A stretch of 53,852 nucleotides of DNA from an uncultured Lachnospiraceae bacterium (GCA_910587155.1 CAJULA010000022.1:1-53852); one strand, 5' to 3'; positions 41,538-50,584 are shown, counted from the stretch's first letter. Numbers and translations are program-made. Notes: generated from the letters alone by a model not told the origin.

Positions 41538-43844
41538 ATGACAGAAGAGAAAAAAGAAAGCGTATTTGATGATGGAAGAATTGAATCAATAGCCGAGTTC
41601 CAGAGTCCTGAGACATTGTATCAGGATCTGATCTCCCATGTCAGGAAATATCATCCTTCCGACGACATTTCCATGATCCAGAAGGCTTATGATACTGCTT
41701 ATGAAGCTCATAAAGATCAGGTGCGGAAATCGGGTGAGCCGTATATTATTCATCCCTTATGTGTGGCTATTATACTGGCAGGGCTGGAACTGGATAAGGA
41801 GACGATCGTGGCGGGACTTTTGCATGATGTGGTGGAGGATACCATCATGACAGAGGCGGAGATTACCAAGGAATTCGGTGCGGATGTGGCGCTTCTGGTG
41901 GATGGTGTGACGAAGCTGCAGCAGCTGCAGCTGTCCGGCAGCACCCAGTCCCAGTCCGGCGACAGTGACCGGATGGAGATGCAGGCGGAAAATCTGCGGA
42001 AGATGTTTTTTGCCATGGCAAAGGATATTCGCGTCATTATGATCAAGCTGGCGGACCGGCTGCACAATATGCGGACGCTGAAACATATGCCCGCCGAAAA
42101 GCAGCAGCGGATCGCCAGGGAAACGATGGATATCTATGCGCCCATTGCCCAGCGGCTGGGCATCTCCCGGATTAAGATAGAACTGGATGATCTTTCCCTG
42201 AAGTATCTGGAGCCGGAGGTGTATTATGATCTGGTCGATAAGATTGCCATCCGTAAGAGTGTGAGAGAGCGCTATATCCAGTCGATTGTGGATGAAGTGG
42301 GTGAGCATATCCGCCATGCGGGCATAGCGGCCAAGATCGACGGGCGGATCAAGCACTTCTTCAGTATCTATAAGAAGATGAAAAACCAGGATAAGACGCT
42401 GGATCAGATTTATGACCTGTTTGCGGTGCGGATCATTGTGGATACGGTGAAAGACTGCTATGCGGCGCTTGGCGTGATCCATGAAATGTATAAACCGATC
42501 CCGGGGCGTTTCAAGGATTATATTGCCATGCCCAAGGAAAATATGTATCAGTCTCTTCATACCACATTGATTGGCAGCTCCGGGCAGCCCTTCGAAGTGC
42601 AGATCCGTACGTATGAGATGCACAAGGCAGCGGAGTATGGCATAGCCGCCCACTGGAAATATAAGGAAGCCTCCGACGGTAAAAAAGTCAATGCGCAGGA
42701 AGAAGAAAAGCTGGTATGGCTGCGCCAGATACTGGAATGGCAGAAGGATACGGATAACAAAGAATTTTTGAAACTGCTGAAAAGCGATCTGGATCTCTTT
42801 TCCGATAACGTATATTGCTTTACTCCGACAGGGGATGTCAAAAACATGCCGGCAGGATCCACGACCGTTGATTTTGCCTATGCCATTCACAGTGCCGTGG
42901 GCAACAAGATGATCGGCGCCAGGGTCAATGGCAAGCTGGTGACGATTGATTATGAGATTAAAAACGGTGACAGGATCGAGATACTGACCTCTCAAAATTC
43001 AAAAGGTCCCAGTCGTGACTGGCTGAATCTGGTCAAGAGCACACAGGCCAAGAGCAAGATCAATCAGTGGTTTAAAAATGAACTGAAAGAAGACAACATC
43101 GTAAAAGGCAAGGAAATGCTTCTGGCGTACTGTAAGGCCAAATCGGTGGACACTGCACAGATACTCAGGCAGCCATATATGGATTATGTCATGCACAAGT
43201 ACGGTTTCCGTGACTGGGATTCCGTGTTGGCCGCAGTGGGGCATGGCGGTCTGAAAGAGGGTCAGATCGTCAATAAGATGCAGGAACTTTTTGACCGGGA
43301 ACATAAGAAGGAGCTGACAGACGAGGAAGTGCTGGCGAGCGTGACGGCCGGCACGCATGCTAAAAAAATGAAACCCAGATCTTCCAGCGGTATTGTGGTA
43401 AAAGGGATCAATGATGTGGCGGTGCGTTTTTCCAAATGCTGTTCGCCGGTGCCGGGGGACGATATTGTAGGATTTGTGACAAGGGGCAGAGGCGTGTCCA
43501 TCCATCGTACGGACTGTGTGAATATCATCAACCTTTCGGAAATAGAGCGGGTGCGTTTGATTGATGCTGACTGGCAGGTTTCCGACAAGGCGATGGAAGG
43601 AGAACGTTATCTGGCGGAGATCAATATTTATGCCAACAACAGAAACGGTCTCCTGGCTGATGTCTCCAGAGCACTGACGGAAAAGAATGTGGATATTCTT
43701 TCCCTGAACACACGAGTGAGCAGGCAGGGGATAGCCACTATGGTGGTATCTTTTGAAATCAGCAGCCGTGGAGAATTGCAGCGTATTATAGAAAAACTCA
43801 GAGTGATAGAAAGCATTATTGATATTGAAAGGACGACAGGATAA
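41538..43844 (+). CDS. relA: Bifunctional (p)ppGpp synthetase/hydrolase, Rel
   Basis: A 768-residue long RSH enzyme that both makes and breaks the alarmone (p)ppGpp. The HD hydrolase domain has GLLHDVVEDT with intact HD and ED residues. The synthetase domain has PGRFKDYIAMPKENMYQSLH, where RFKD marks the bifunctional type. TGS (about 400-460, CFTPTGDVKNMPAGSTTVDF), the conserved-cysteine region (FSKCCSPVPGD) and a C-terminal ACT domain (NGLLADVSRALTEKNVDILS) follow. The MBL-fold gene starts two bases after the stop. Confidence 0.97.
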   Translation: MTEEKKESVFDDGRIESIAEFQSPETLYQDLISHVRKYHPSDDISMIQKAYDTAYEAHKDQVRKSGEPYIIHPLCVAIILAGLELDKETIVAGLLHDVVEDTIMTEAEITKEFGADVALLVDGVTKLQQLQLSGSTQSQSGDSDRMEMQAENLRKMFFAMAKDIRVIMIKLADRLHNMRTLKHMPAEKQQRIARETMDIYAPIAQRLGISRIKIELDDLSLKYLEPEVYYDLVDKIAIRKSVRERYIQSIVDEVGEHIRHAGIAAKIDGRIKHFFSIYKKMKNQDKTLDQIYDLFAVRIIVDTVKDCYAALGVIHEMYKPIPGRFKDYIAMPKENMYQSLHTTLIGSSGQPFEVQIRTYEMHKAAEYGIAAHWKYKEASDGKKVNAQEEEKLVWLRQILEWQKDTDNKEFLKLLKSDLDLFSDNVYCFTPTGDVKNMPAGSTTVDFAYAIHSAVGNKMIGARVNGKLVTIDYEIKNGDRIEILTSQNSKGPSRDWLNLVKSTQAKSKINQWFKNELKEDNIVKGKEMLLAYCKAKSVDTAQILRQPYMDYVMHKYGFRDWDSVLAAVGHGGLKEGQIVNKMQELFDREHKKELTDEEVLASVTAGTHAKKMKPRSSSGIVVKGINDVAVRFSKCCSPVPGDDIVGFVTRGRGVSIHRTDCVNIINLSEIERVRLIDADWQVSDKAMEGERYLAEINIYANNRNGLLADVSRALTEKNVDILSLNTRVSRQGIATMVVSFEISSRGELQRIIEKLRVIESIIDIERTTG

Positions 43845-43846
43845 CT

Positions 43847-44479
43847 ATGGGAGATTTGAAAATCGGGCGTCTTATGATGGGAATCTGTCAGACGAACTGT
43901 TATTTTGTATATCAGGAAGGCAAAAGTGATGTGATTTTTATTGATCCGGCGGATCAGGGCGCTTATATTTATGATGCACTGAAAGAGCGGGGATTTACTG
44001 TGGCCGGTATTCTGTTGACGCACGGACATTTTGACCATATCTGGGGACTTGAGGAATTGCGGGAGAAGAGCGGTGCTCCTGTCTATATCTGGGAGCAGGA
44101 GAAGGCACTGCTGGGCGATGCCAGACTGAATGTTTCGGCAGGGGCGGGCCGGGCCTGCAGCGCGGAGGCAGATGTGTATGTGAAGGACGGAGAAGAGATC
44201 ACGATTGCCGGGATGACCTGCAGACTGATCGGAACCCCAGGACATACGGAGGGAAGCTGCTGCTATTATTTCCCGGAAGGCGGTTTTCTGGTCAGCGGGG
44301 ATACGCTGTTTGCCGATTCCGTGGGCCGGACCGATCTGCCGACCGGAGATATGGGACGGCTCGTGCGCTCCATCAGGGAGAAAGTATTCCTCCTGCCGGA
44401 TGAGACAAAGGTCTATCCGGGACATGGCGAGGCGACGGAGATCGGATACGAGAAAAAATATAATCCGTTCTGCGCGTAG
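43847..44479 (+). CDS. Metallo-beta-lactamase-fold hydrolase, glyoxalase II-like
   Basis: A 210-residue zinc hydrolase. The metal motif THGHFDHIWGLEEL (HxHxDH) is near residue 57, with IGTPGHTEGSCCYYF, SGDTLFADSVGR and a final VYPGHGEAT supplying the other ligands. This is the short glyoxalase II-like / YcbL group that hydrolyses thioesters. It begins two bases after rel, a common arrangement in Firmicutes, and is followed by hemZ. Confidence 0.93.
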   Translation: MGDLKIGRLMMGICQTNCYFVYQEGKSDVIFIDPADQGAYIYDALKERGFTVAGILLTHGHFDHIWGLEELREKSGAPVYIWEQEKALLGDARLNVSAGAGRACSAEADVYVKDGEEITIAGMTCRLIGTPGHTEGSCCYYFPEGGFLVSGDTLFADSVGRTDLPTGDMGRLVRSIREKVFLLPDETKVYPGHGEATEIGYEKKYNPFCA

Positions 44480-44530
44480 AGAAGAGGCGGTGCGGCAGGC
44501 AATATTGCGCGGTCTGCGATGGAGAACAGT

Positions 44531-46006
44531 ATGATAGCGGTTATGGTGAACGAAACGGGATATGAATATGATATCCATTCCCTGGTCAAAGCCTTTTACC
44601 CAACATCGGAGGTCAAAGTCTTTGTGGAAGGGGAAAAAGATATCATATCTGACAGAGGGCTTCCTCTGCTCAGACTGACAAGGAGCAGGGAGCTTATCAC
44701 ACTGCTCCTTTCCGAATGGCAGGAGGCAGACGGAGAATGGACACCGGCGCTGCAGCAGGAGGCGGTGCCCGGGCCGGACGCGGATAAAATCCGTGTGAAA
44801 AATGTATTAAAGCAGCTCATTTACCGGGTATTGTCCGCATATACGGGAAAAGATCTGCCCTGGGGGACTCTTACCGGTATCCGTCCGACGAGAATTGCCA
44901 TGGGATTACTGGAGCAGGGAAAAACGCAGGAGGAAATTTTCCGGCAGATGCAGGACACCTATTATCTCAGCGATGAAAAAGGCCGGCTCTGTCTGGAGAT
45001 CGCCCAAAGGGAACAGGATCTGTTGTCACACATTCATTACAGAGACGGTTACAGCCTGTATATCGGAATTCCCTTTTGTCCGACCACCTGCCTGTACTGC
45101 TCTTTTACTTCCTGCTCCATCGGGGCCTGGAAGGACAGGGTGGGAGAATATCTGGACGCGCTGGAACAGGAAATCCGGTATACGGCAGAGGCGTTTCAGG
45201 GAAAGGTTCTGGACAGTGTATACATAGGCGGCGGCACACCCACCACATTGGAACCGGCGCAGCTGGAACGGCTTCTCAAAGGTCTGCGTCAGTCCCTTGC
45301 TTTTGATACGGTGCAGGAATTTACCGTGGAGGCGGGCCGGGCAGACAGCATCACAGAGGAAAAACTGCAGGTATTAAAAACGTATGGTGTCACCCGGATT
45401 TCTGTCAATCCTCAGACAATGCGGGAAGAAACCCTGCGGCTGATTGGCAGAAGGCACACACCGCAGCAGGTGTCGGATGCCTTTCATCTGGCGCGCAGAT
45501 ACGGTTTTGACAATATCAATATGGATCTGATTCTGGGACTGCCGGGTGAAACCGATGAGGATGTGCGCTATACGACCGAAGCTGTCAGGGCTCTGTGGCC
45601 GGACAGCCTGACGGTACATTCCCTTGCCGTGAAGAGGGCCTCGGCGCTGAGCAGATGGATTGCGGAAAACGGTCTGCAGACAATCCGCAATACGGACGAT
45701 ATGATGGAGATTGCTTCCAGGGCGGCGGCTTCCATGGGCATGCAGCCCTATTATTTGTACCGTCAGAAAAATATGGCCGGTAATTTTGAAAACGTCGGAT
45801 ATGCCAGACCTGGCAGTTATGGTATTTATAATATTCTGATGATGGAGGAAGTGCAGACCATTATCGCTGTCGGAGCCGGTAGCATCAGTAAAAGGCTGTA
45901 CCCTGACGGACGTATCGAAAGATGCGAAAATGTCAAGGATGTAGCGTCTTTCATAGAAAGAATCGACGAAATGATTGAGAGAAAACGAAAACTTTTTGAG
46001 GATTAA
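44531..46006 (+). CDS. hemZ: HemZ-type coproporphyrinogen dehydrogenase, radical SAM
   Basis: A 491-residue radical SAM protein. The 4Fe-4S cluster motif CPTTCLYC follows YIGIPF near residue 180, and VYIGGGTPTTLEPAQLERLL and FTVEAGRADSITEEKLQVLK are typical of the HemN/HemZ branch. The extra N-terminal domain of about 150 residues is the HemZ feature. An ATG at 44519 is also in frame, but the ATG at 44531 has GGAG five bases upstream. It should act on porphyrin intermediates without oxygen, or, like many HemN relatives, on a different substrate. It marks the end of the ordinary chromosome region. Confidence 0.92.
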   Translation: MIAVMVNETGYEYDIHSLVKAFYPTSEVKVFVEGEKDIISDRGLPLLRLTRSRELITLLLSEWQEADGEWTPALQQEAVPGPDADKIRVKNVLKQLIYRVLSAYTGKDLPWGTLTGIRPTRIAMGLLEQGKTQEEIFRQMQDTYYLSDEKGRLCLEIAQREQDLLSHIHYRDGYSLYIGIPFCPTTCLYCSFTSCSIGAWKDRVGEYLDALEQEIRYTAEAFQGKVLDSVYIGGGTPTTLEPAQLERLLKGLRQSLAFDTVQEFTVEAGRADSITEEKLQVLKTYGVTRISVNPQTMREETLRLIGRRHTPQQVSDAFHLARRYGFDNINMDLILGLPGETDEDVRYTTEAVRALWPDSLTVHSLAVKRASALSRWIAENGLQTIRNTDDMMEIASRAAASMGMQPYYLYRQKNMAGNFENVGYARPGSYGIYNILMMEEVQTIIAVGAGSISKRLYPDGRIERCENVKDVASFIERIDEMIERKRKLFED

Positions 46007-46020
46007 AAAGAGTTTTTGTT

Positions 46021-46048
46021 GTACATCAAAATAGGGTTAGTACATCAA
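46021..46048 (+). repeat. Direct repeats GTACATCAA
   Basis: GTACATCAA occurs at 46021-46029 and 46040-46048, 19 bases apart, with a related inverted TGATGTAG at 46081-46088. They begin 15 bases after the hemZ stop, at the edge of the AT-rich island. They could be protein-binding iterons or part of an integration site. Confidence 0.45.
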
Positions 46049-46076
46049 TTTTTTACCCAATGGTACTGAATAATAC

Positions 46077-46104
46077 TTGATGATGTAGAGGAACAACCTA
46101 ATAT
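46077..46104 (+). promoter_or_regulatory. Possible promoter before the ABC island operon
   Basis: TTGATG (46077-46082), a 16-base spacer and TAATAT (46099-46104). A terminator hairpin follows within ten bases of the predicted start, so this could be an attenuated leader. Confidence 0.4.
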
Positions 46105-46111
46105 AGCGCCT

Positions 46112-46152
46112 AAAGGACAATCTTATTCTAACGAATAGGACTGTCCTTTTTT
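46112..46152 (+). terminator. Intrinsic terminator or attenuator at the island edge
   Basis: AAAGGACA pairs with TGTCCTTT, then, after a small internal loop, CTTATTC pairs with GAATAGG around TAAC; a run of seven T closes it. It could end the hemZ transcript or attenuate the ABC operon. Confidence 0.85.
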
Positions 46153-46187
46153 GTTATATTCAATCATCGAGAATGGAGGAAAAATGT

Positions 46188-47126
46188 ATGAGTAGTACAG
46201 CGTTAGGAGCAGAGAAAGCGATTATTTACACAAAACGGAGTGGAAAACAGTCGGTTCAAGAGTGAATTGCAGGCTTTATATCAAGAGGTCGGTTTTGACC
46301 GGGCGGAGGTTTACCGGGAGAGAATGGAGCAGGCAAGAGTACCACAATCAATACTTTATGTACGATTTTGGATAAAACAGAGGGAAGTATCCGAATCAAC
46401 GGGCATGATGTTTCCAAAGAAAAGAGGGCAGTCAGAAAAGATATTGGCATTGTATTCCAGGATTCCACGCTGGATGCAAAAATGACGGTGGAGGAAAATT
46501 TGAAATATCATTGCAGCTTTTATAAAGTTCCGAAAAATGAGGTTACAGAGCGGACCCGTTTTGCCCTTGACTTAGTGGAGCTTACAGATTGGAAAAAGGC
46601 AGTTGTCAGCAGTCTTTCCGGCGGAATGAAGCGCCGTGTGGAGATTGCGAGAGGGCTTGTGCATTTTCCAAAGGTTTTGTTTTTGGATGAACCGACAACC
46701 GGGCTTGACCCGCAGACAAGGGCAAATGTATGGGAATATATCCAGAAAATGCAAAAGCAGAAAAACATGACGATTTTTTTGACCACACATTATATGGATG
46801 AAGCCGAGGTATGCTCAAAGGTTGTGATTATGGATCATGGGAAGATTGTTGCCCACGATACGCCGGATAACTTAAAACACCAGTATACCGGAACCGAGGT
46901 TGATGCAAGCTGTACGTATACGGAAACCTTGGAAAAGTTATTGAAGGAGCAAAAGATTCCTTATAAGAAAGTAGAAAACAAGGTTGTTTTCCATACAAAG
47001 AAAGCATCTGATGCGCTTGCTGTTTTGGCAGAGTGTAAAGATACGATTCTTGATTTTGAGGCAAAAAACGGAACATTGAACGAGGTTTTCCTCGCAATCA
47101 CAGGAAAGGAGATCAGACAGTCATGA
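46188..47126 (+). pseudogene. ABC exporter ATP-binding protein with N-terminal frameshifts
   Basis: The frame from ATG 46188 (MSSTALGAEKAIIYTKRSG, with GGAGG upstream) is interrupted by TGA near 46263 and again at 46296-46298. It then resumes with PGENGAGKSTTINTLCTILD, a good Walker A. The second frame carries the missing middle (ELQALYQEVGFD...AEVY). A short insertion near 46260 and a deletion near 46315 would explain both shifts. From 46368 the rest is intact: VFQDSTLDAKMTVEENL, LSGGMKRRVEIARGL, LFLDEPTTGLDP. It belongs to the daunorubicin-resistance-type exporters and pairs with the permease that overlaps its stop. As sequenced it should be inactive. Confidence 0.85.
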
Positions 47127-47965
47127 ATCCAGTTACAGCAATTATACAGAGGAATTTGTTAAATTATACCAGAAACAGGGGGAGGATGATTGGGAGCATC
47201 GTGATGTCCATGTTCATGCTGGTGATGTTTTCCTTTATGATGAAATCTTCCATGAGCGGTTTTGGTGAACCAATGAATTATTTGATTGCGGGTGTCATTA
47301 TTATGACTGTTTTTCAGACGGGTATCAATAATTCGTCAGATATCCTGTCGGATATTTCGGACGGATATATGAAAGAGGTTATGGTTGCGCCGATTGCACG
47401 TTCCCAGATTTCTATCGGAAATATCCTGTCGGGGGCAGTCGTTTCTACTATACAGGGGACTCTTACCATGATAATCAGCCTGTTCATTGGATTTAGAATC
47501 AATGTGCTTCAGGTTTTACTGTTGATTGTGGTAATGCTGGTTTCAGCGATGACTTTCAGCGCAGTCGGCTTGTTTTTAGCGACTGTGTCACGCAACTCCC
47601 CTTCGTTCCAGACAATCAGCTCCATGATTATGATGCCACTGACGTTTGTTTCCGGCGCATATATACCAACTACGATGATGCCTGGTTTTCTTTTGCCAGT
47701 CGTATATCTGAATCCGCTTACCTATGTGACGTCTATTTTCCGGTATATTGCGCTTGGGGCATACAAAATGAGTTCTGCAGAACTTGTGCAGGAGGGAATG
47801 GCATTTGATATTCATGGCTTTATTATAACGCCGATTATGGGGCTTATGATTACGGTTCTCATAGGAACAGCTTTCTTTGCATTAAGTGTCGGGAAGTTTA
47901 ATCAGGCAGATTTTTCTACGGTAAAAGTGGCAAGGGCAATGCGGGGAGGCGGAGCGCCAAGATAA
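47123..47965 (+). CDS. ABC-2 type exporter permease
   Basis: A 280-residue membrane protein with six hydrophobic segments in the ABC-2 arrangement. It starts ITAIIQRNLLNYTRNRGRMI after a short basic cytoplasmic end, and contains DISDGYMKEVMVAPIARSQI (the DrrB-like cytoplasmic motif) and VSGAYIPTTMMPGF. It overlaps the stop of the damaged ATPase gene by four bases and should be its channel. With that ATPase broken, it may be orphaned unless another ATPase substitutes. Drug or peptide export is inferred from the family. Confidence 0.92.
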   Translation: MNPVTAIIQRNLLNYTRNRGRMIGSIVMSMFMLVMFSFMMKSSMSGFGEPMNYLIAGVIIMTVFQTGINNSSDILSDISDGYMKEVMVAPIARSQISIGNILSGAVVSTIQGTLTMIISLFIGFRINVLQVLLLIVVMLVSAMTFSAVGLFLATVSRNSPSFQTISSMIMMPLTFVSGAYIPTTMMPGFLLPVVYLNPLTYVTSIFRYIALGAYKMSSAELVQEGMAFDIHGFIITPIMGLMITVLIGTAFFALSVGKFNQADFSTVKVARAMRGGGAPR

Positions 47966-47984
47966 GTACAGAAAGGAAGCATTT

Positions 47985-48866
47985 ATGGAAGTGCAATTTG
48001 AAAATATAGAAAAAAGCTATAAGGACAAGAAGGTTCTGAAAGGCATTTCTGTCACAATGGGAACGGGGGTTTATGGGCTGATTGGGCCAAACGGCGCAGG
48101 AAAGACGACGATGATCCGCATTATGGCGGATGTGCTGCGCCCGAACAAGGGGCAAATTTTATATAATGGCAGGAATATCCATGACACAGGCGATGAATAC
48201 AGGGCGAAAATAGGATATCTGCCGCAGGATGTCAGCTTTTATAATGACTTTACGGGCAAGGACTATCTGGAGTATTCCGCTGCATTAAAAGGCATGGAGA
48301 AAACATACGCAAAAAAGCGGATTGAGGAGCTGGCGTACGGTGTGGGATTGCAGGAGGATTTAAAACGGCATTGTTCCACTTATTCGGGAGGGATGCAGCG
48401 CAGGCTTGGCATTGCGCAGGCTCTTCTTGATAATCCGGAAATTTTGATTCTGGATGAACCGACTTCCGGTCTGGATCCGTTTGAGCGTATCAAATTCAGG
48501 AATATTATATCCGCCTATTCAAAAGACCGCCTGGTACTACTTTCTACACATATTGTGTCTGATGTGGAGCAGATTGCTGCGCAGATTATGATGATGGAGT
48601 ATGGCGTGATTCATCATATGCATAGCAGCGGGGAATATGTCAAAATGATGGCGGGTAAAGTCTGGCTTGTGGAAATGCCTGCGGAAGAACTTGTGGAGTA
48701 CCAGAAGCAGACGGTAATCAGTAATGTAGTGGCGAAGGATAGGCTTATGGAAGTACGGGTAATTGCAGAATCAAGACCTGCGGACGATGCGGTGCAGGCT
48801 GTACCGAATCTGGAAGATGCATATTTGTATATATTTAATTTTTTACCGAAAAAGGTCGGGAGGTAA
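47985..48866 (+). CDS. ABC exporter ATP-binding protein (second system)
   Basis: A 293-residue ATPase with Walker A GPNGAGKTTMIRIM near residue 36, signature YSGGMQRRLGIAQALL near 135-150, Walker B ILILDEPTSGLDP and the H-loop LLSTHIVSDVEQ. A C-terminal regulatory part of about 80 residues follows. GAAAGGAAG precedes the ATG. It is 19 bases after the first permease and five bases before the next permease, with which it should form a second exporter. The C-terminus resembles antibiotic- or lantibiotic-related ATPases, but substrate is unknown. Confidence 0.93.
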   Translation: MEVQFENIEKSYKDKKVLKGISVTMGTGVYGLIGPNGAGKTTMIRIMADVLRPNKGQILYNGRNIHDTGDEYRAKIGYLPQDVSFYNDFTGKDYLEYSAALKGMEKTYAKKRIEELAYGVGLQEDLKRHCSTYSGGMQRRLGIAQALLDNPEILILDEPTSGLDPFERIKFRNIISAYSKDRLVLLSTHIVSDVEQIAAQIMMMEYGVIHHMHSSGEYVKMMAGKVWLVEMPAEELVEYQKQTVISNVVAKDRLMEVRVIAESRPADDAVQAVPNLEDAYLYIFNFLPKKVGR

Positions 48867-48870
48867 CGTG

Positions 48871-50073
48871 ATGTCACTATTCCATTTTGAATTTAAAAAG
48901 TTGTTACTCAATAAAAAAACGGTAAGCCTGCTTGCCTGTCTGTTTATACTTTACAGTCTGATGGGTTTCGTAACTTCCATGTTCTTAATTGGAAATAGAG
49001 AGAGCTATCGTGTTTATGAGGAACTGGCAGCTGACTATGAGGGAACGCTTGATGAAGAGAAGGCGGCTTGGGCAAAAAAAGTATATGAAGAAATAAGCAC
49101 CCGTTATGGAACAGATTCCCGGATGATTGCCAGAAGCATCAAAGACCAGCCTGAAGCAATGCTGGCGCTGAAATACAATGAATTTACGGAAAGGGTAGAC
49201 GAATATTGGAACGGGACGCCGCCGGAAAGCACTGAGGAACCGTACGGAATCGCACTTTTAGAGTCGAAGTTATCTGAACTTGAAATGCAGGGGAAACAGA
49301 ATACATTTGCGTACACAGAACTTTCCAGTTCATTAAAAAAGCTGGCTGCACTTGGTGAACCGGAATTTGCAAATATCCTACTGTGGGAGAATTTGTTTGT
49401 CAACTGGGGCGAACATATGATGCAGTTTCTGCTGTTTATCCCGCTGACGTTTATCATTGCCCCGGTATTTGCCGTGGAACGGTCAACAGGTATGGATCAC
49501 CTAATTTTAAGTTCCAGAAGCGGCAGACGGAAAATTGTCACAGCAAAGTTGTTCAGTATACTGGCTGCATCGGTTATTGTAACGTTTATCTATGTGGCAG
49601 CTACCTTTATTTTTGGTTTTCTTCCACATGCCAGTCTGCATGGCTGGAACGCTGCGATTCAGTCTATTCCAACATATGCAAGATCCATGTTCGGATTTCG
49701 GACATGGCAGCTTGCTGTAGTCGGGGCAGTATGGCTTATTTTCACAGGGGCAGTTTACAGTCTTATCATTGGCTTTATTTCTTCACGAATGAAAAGCCAG
49801 ATGGGCACGGTGGGAGTAAGCCTTGCCGTTTTGTTTATCAACGTAGGCTTGGCGGCAATGGGTGATGCCGTCACACAAAGATTTAAACCTCTGTGTGACT
49901 TTGGACTGGCGAATGTCACACTGATAAAGGAAGTGTTTGGGGGATTTAAAATGTTTGATGTGTTTGGTATGTGTGTCAGTTATCCGGTTATGGTGGTTTT
50001 TGTTTTGGGATTGACCGCCGCCCTTACAGGTTTTGGAATTTACCGTGGACAAAAAAGCAGGACTGTGGCGTAG
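48871..50073 (+). CDS. ABC exporter membrane protein (second system)
   Basis: A 400-residue membrane protein: one N-terminal helix (SLLACLFILYSLMGFVTSMF), a large extracytoplasmic, mostly helical loop (about residues 45-185), then five or six helices at the C-terminal end (FLLFIPLTFIIAPVFAVE and onward). This is the pattern of ABC-2 membrane partners with an external domain. The ATG at 48871 follows GGGAGGTAAC; an adjacent GTG is also possible. It ends the ABC run and a hairpin terminator follows. Confidence 0.88.
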   Translation: MSLFHFEFKKLLLNKKTVSLLACLFILYSLMGFVTSMFLIGNRESYRVYEELAADYEGTLDEEKAAWAKKVYEEISTRYGTDSRMIARSIKDQPEAMLALKYNEFTERVDEYWNGTPPESTEEPYGIALLESKLSELEMQGKQNTFAYTELSSSLKKLAALGEPEFANILLWENLFVNWGEHMMQFLLFIPLTFIIAPVFAVERSTGMDHLILSSRSGRRKIVTAKLFSILAASVIVTFIYVAATFIFGFLPHASLHGWNAAIQSIPTYARSMFGFRTWQLAVVGAVWLIFTGAVYSLIIGFISSRMKSQMGTVGVSLAVLFINVGLAAMGDAVTQRFKPLCDFGLANVTLIKEVFGGFKMFDVFGMCVSYPVMVVFVLGLTAALTGFGIYRGQKSRTVA

Positions 50074-50107
50074 AAGGGAAAAATTCTTGTAATGTAATTC
50101 TAAAATG

Positions 50108-50138
50108 GGCATCTATTTGGAAGATACCAATAGATGCC
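50108..50138 (+). terminator. Probable terminator of the ABC operon
   Basis: GGCATCTATTTGG pairs with CCAATAGATGCC (one bulged T), followed by a short T-rich stretch. Confidence 0.6.
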
Positions 50139-50486
50139 TTTACGCTTTCATAGAAAGTAAGTCAATATGAGAAAACGATTTGGAAAAAAGAAGGATATAA
50201 GATATAAAAAGGAACGGAATACAGGAAATCAATTTGATGTGTGTGTTTGAGGGGCAGGGCAGGACGGGAATGATTGCCGACATACAGAACGTGAAAAGAG
50301 GGTTAGGGATACTTCCCTATGGAAATTTCATCATACGGACGGTAGGGAAGTATGGGGAATTTCGCCCATGTGTCCGGACATGGGCAGTGCTTGCTCCGAT
50401 TCTACCCACGACACTCCCGGAGGGTGTGTCGGTGTTCCGATTGCTTAGGCAAGTTGTAAGATTGTTATAAGCAGTGCATAATCTAC
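50139..50486. other. Intergenic stretch with hairpins and a tiny reading frame
   Basis: No real gene is evident. It contains a 27-codon basic reading frame (50167-50250, MRKRFGKKKDIRYKKERNTG at the start) without a good ribosome site. It also contains three consecutive hairpins described separately. A longer frame across 50234-50470 cuts through those hairpins and looks spurious. Confidence 0.5.
50309..50431. other. Cluster of three perfect inverted repeats
   Basis: Hairpin 1: ATACTTCCCTA (50309-50319) with TAGGGAAGTAT (50343-50353). Hairpin 2: GCCCATGT (50364-50371) with ACATGGGC (50378-50385). Hairpin 3: CGACAC (50409-50414) with GTGTCG (50426-50431). All outer stems are perfect and closely spaced. 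This could be a structured RNA or a DNA-processing site such as a transfer origin; neither can be decided here. Confidence 0.55.
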
Positions 50487-50515
50487 TTGACTTTCAAATC
50501 TTACTAGTGTAATAT
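50487..50515 (+). promoter_or_regulatory. Promoter of the PBP locus
   Basis: TTGACT (50487-50492), a 17-base spacer and TAATAT (50510-50515). One dyad operator overlaps its spacer and -10 region, another sits just past the start of transcription. Confidence 0.7.
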
Positions 50516-50538
50516 TTAAATAAATCTTACCTGTGTAA
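50501..50538. promoter_or_regulatory. Two BlaI/MecI-like dyad operators
   Basis: TTAC-TAGT-GTAA (50501-50512) and TTAC-CTGT-GTAA (50527-50538), centres 26 bases apart. They resemble the TTACA..TGTAA operators bound by the beta-lactam-responsive repressors BlaI and MecI. One overlaps the -10, the other the leader of a gene for a MecA-like PBP. No blaI or blaR1 is in the window; assignment is by pattern and context. Confidence 0.6.
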
Positions 50539-50584
50539 GAATTAAGAATAATGGAGATAAGAAAGAGAATAAATGGAGGTTCAT

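Noticed and set aside
46240..46485. A separate 81-codon gene before the ABC ATPase
   Set aside because: Its first part is the out-of-frame middle of the damaged ATPase and its second part is a shadow of the ATPase frame.
50234..50470. A 78-codon protein gene
   Set aside because: It has no supporting ribosome site or domain and runs through three perfect hairpins.
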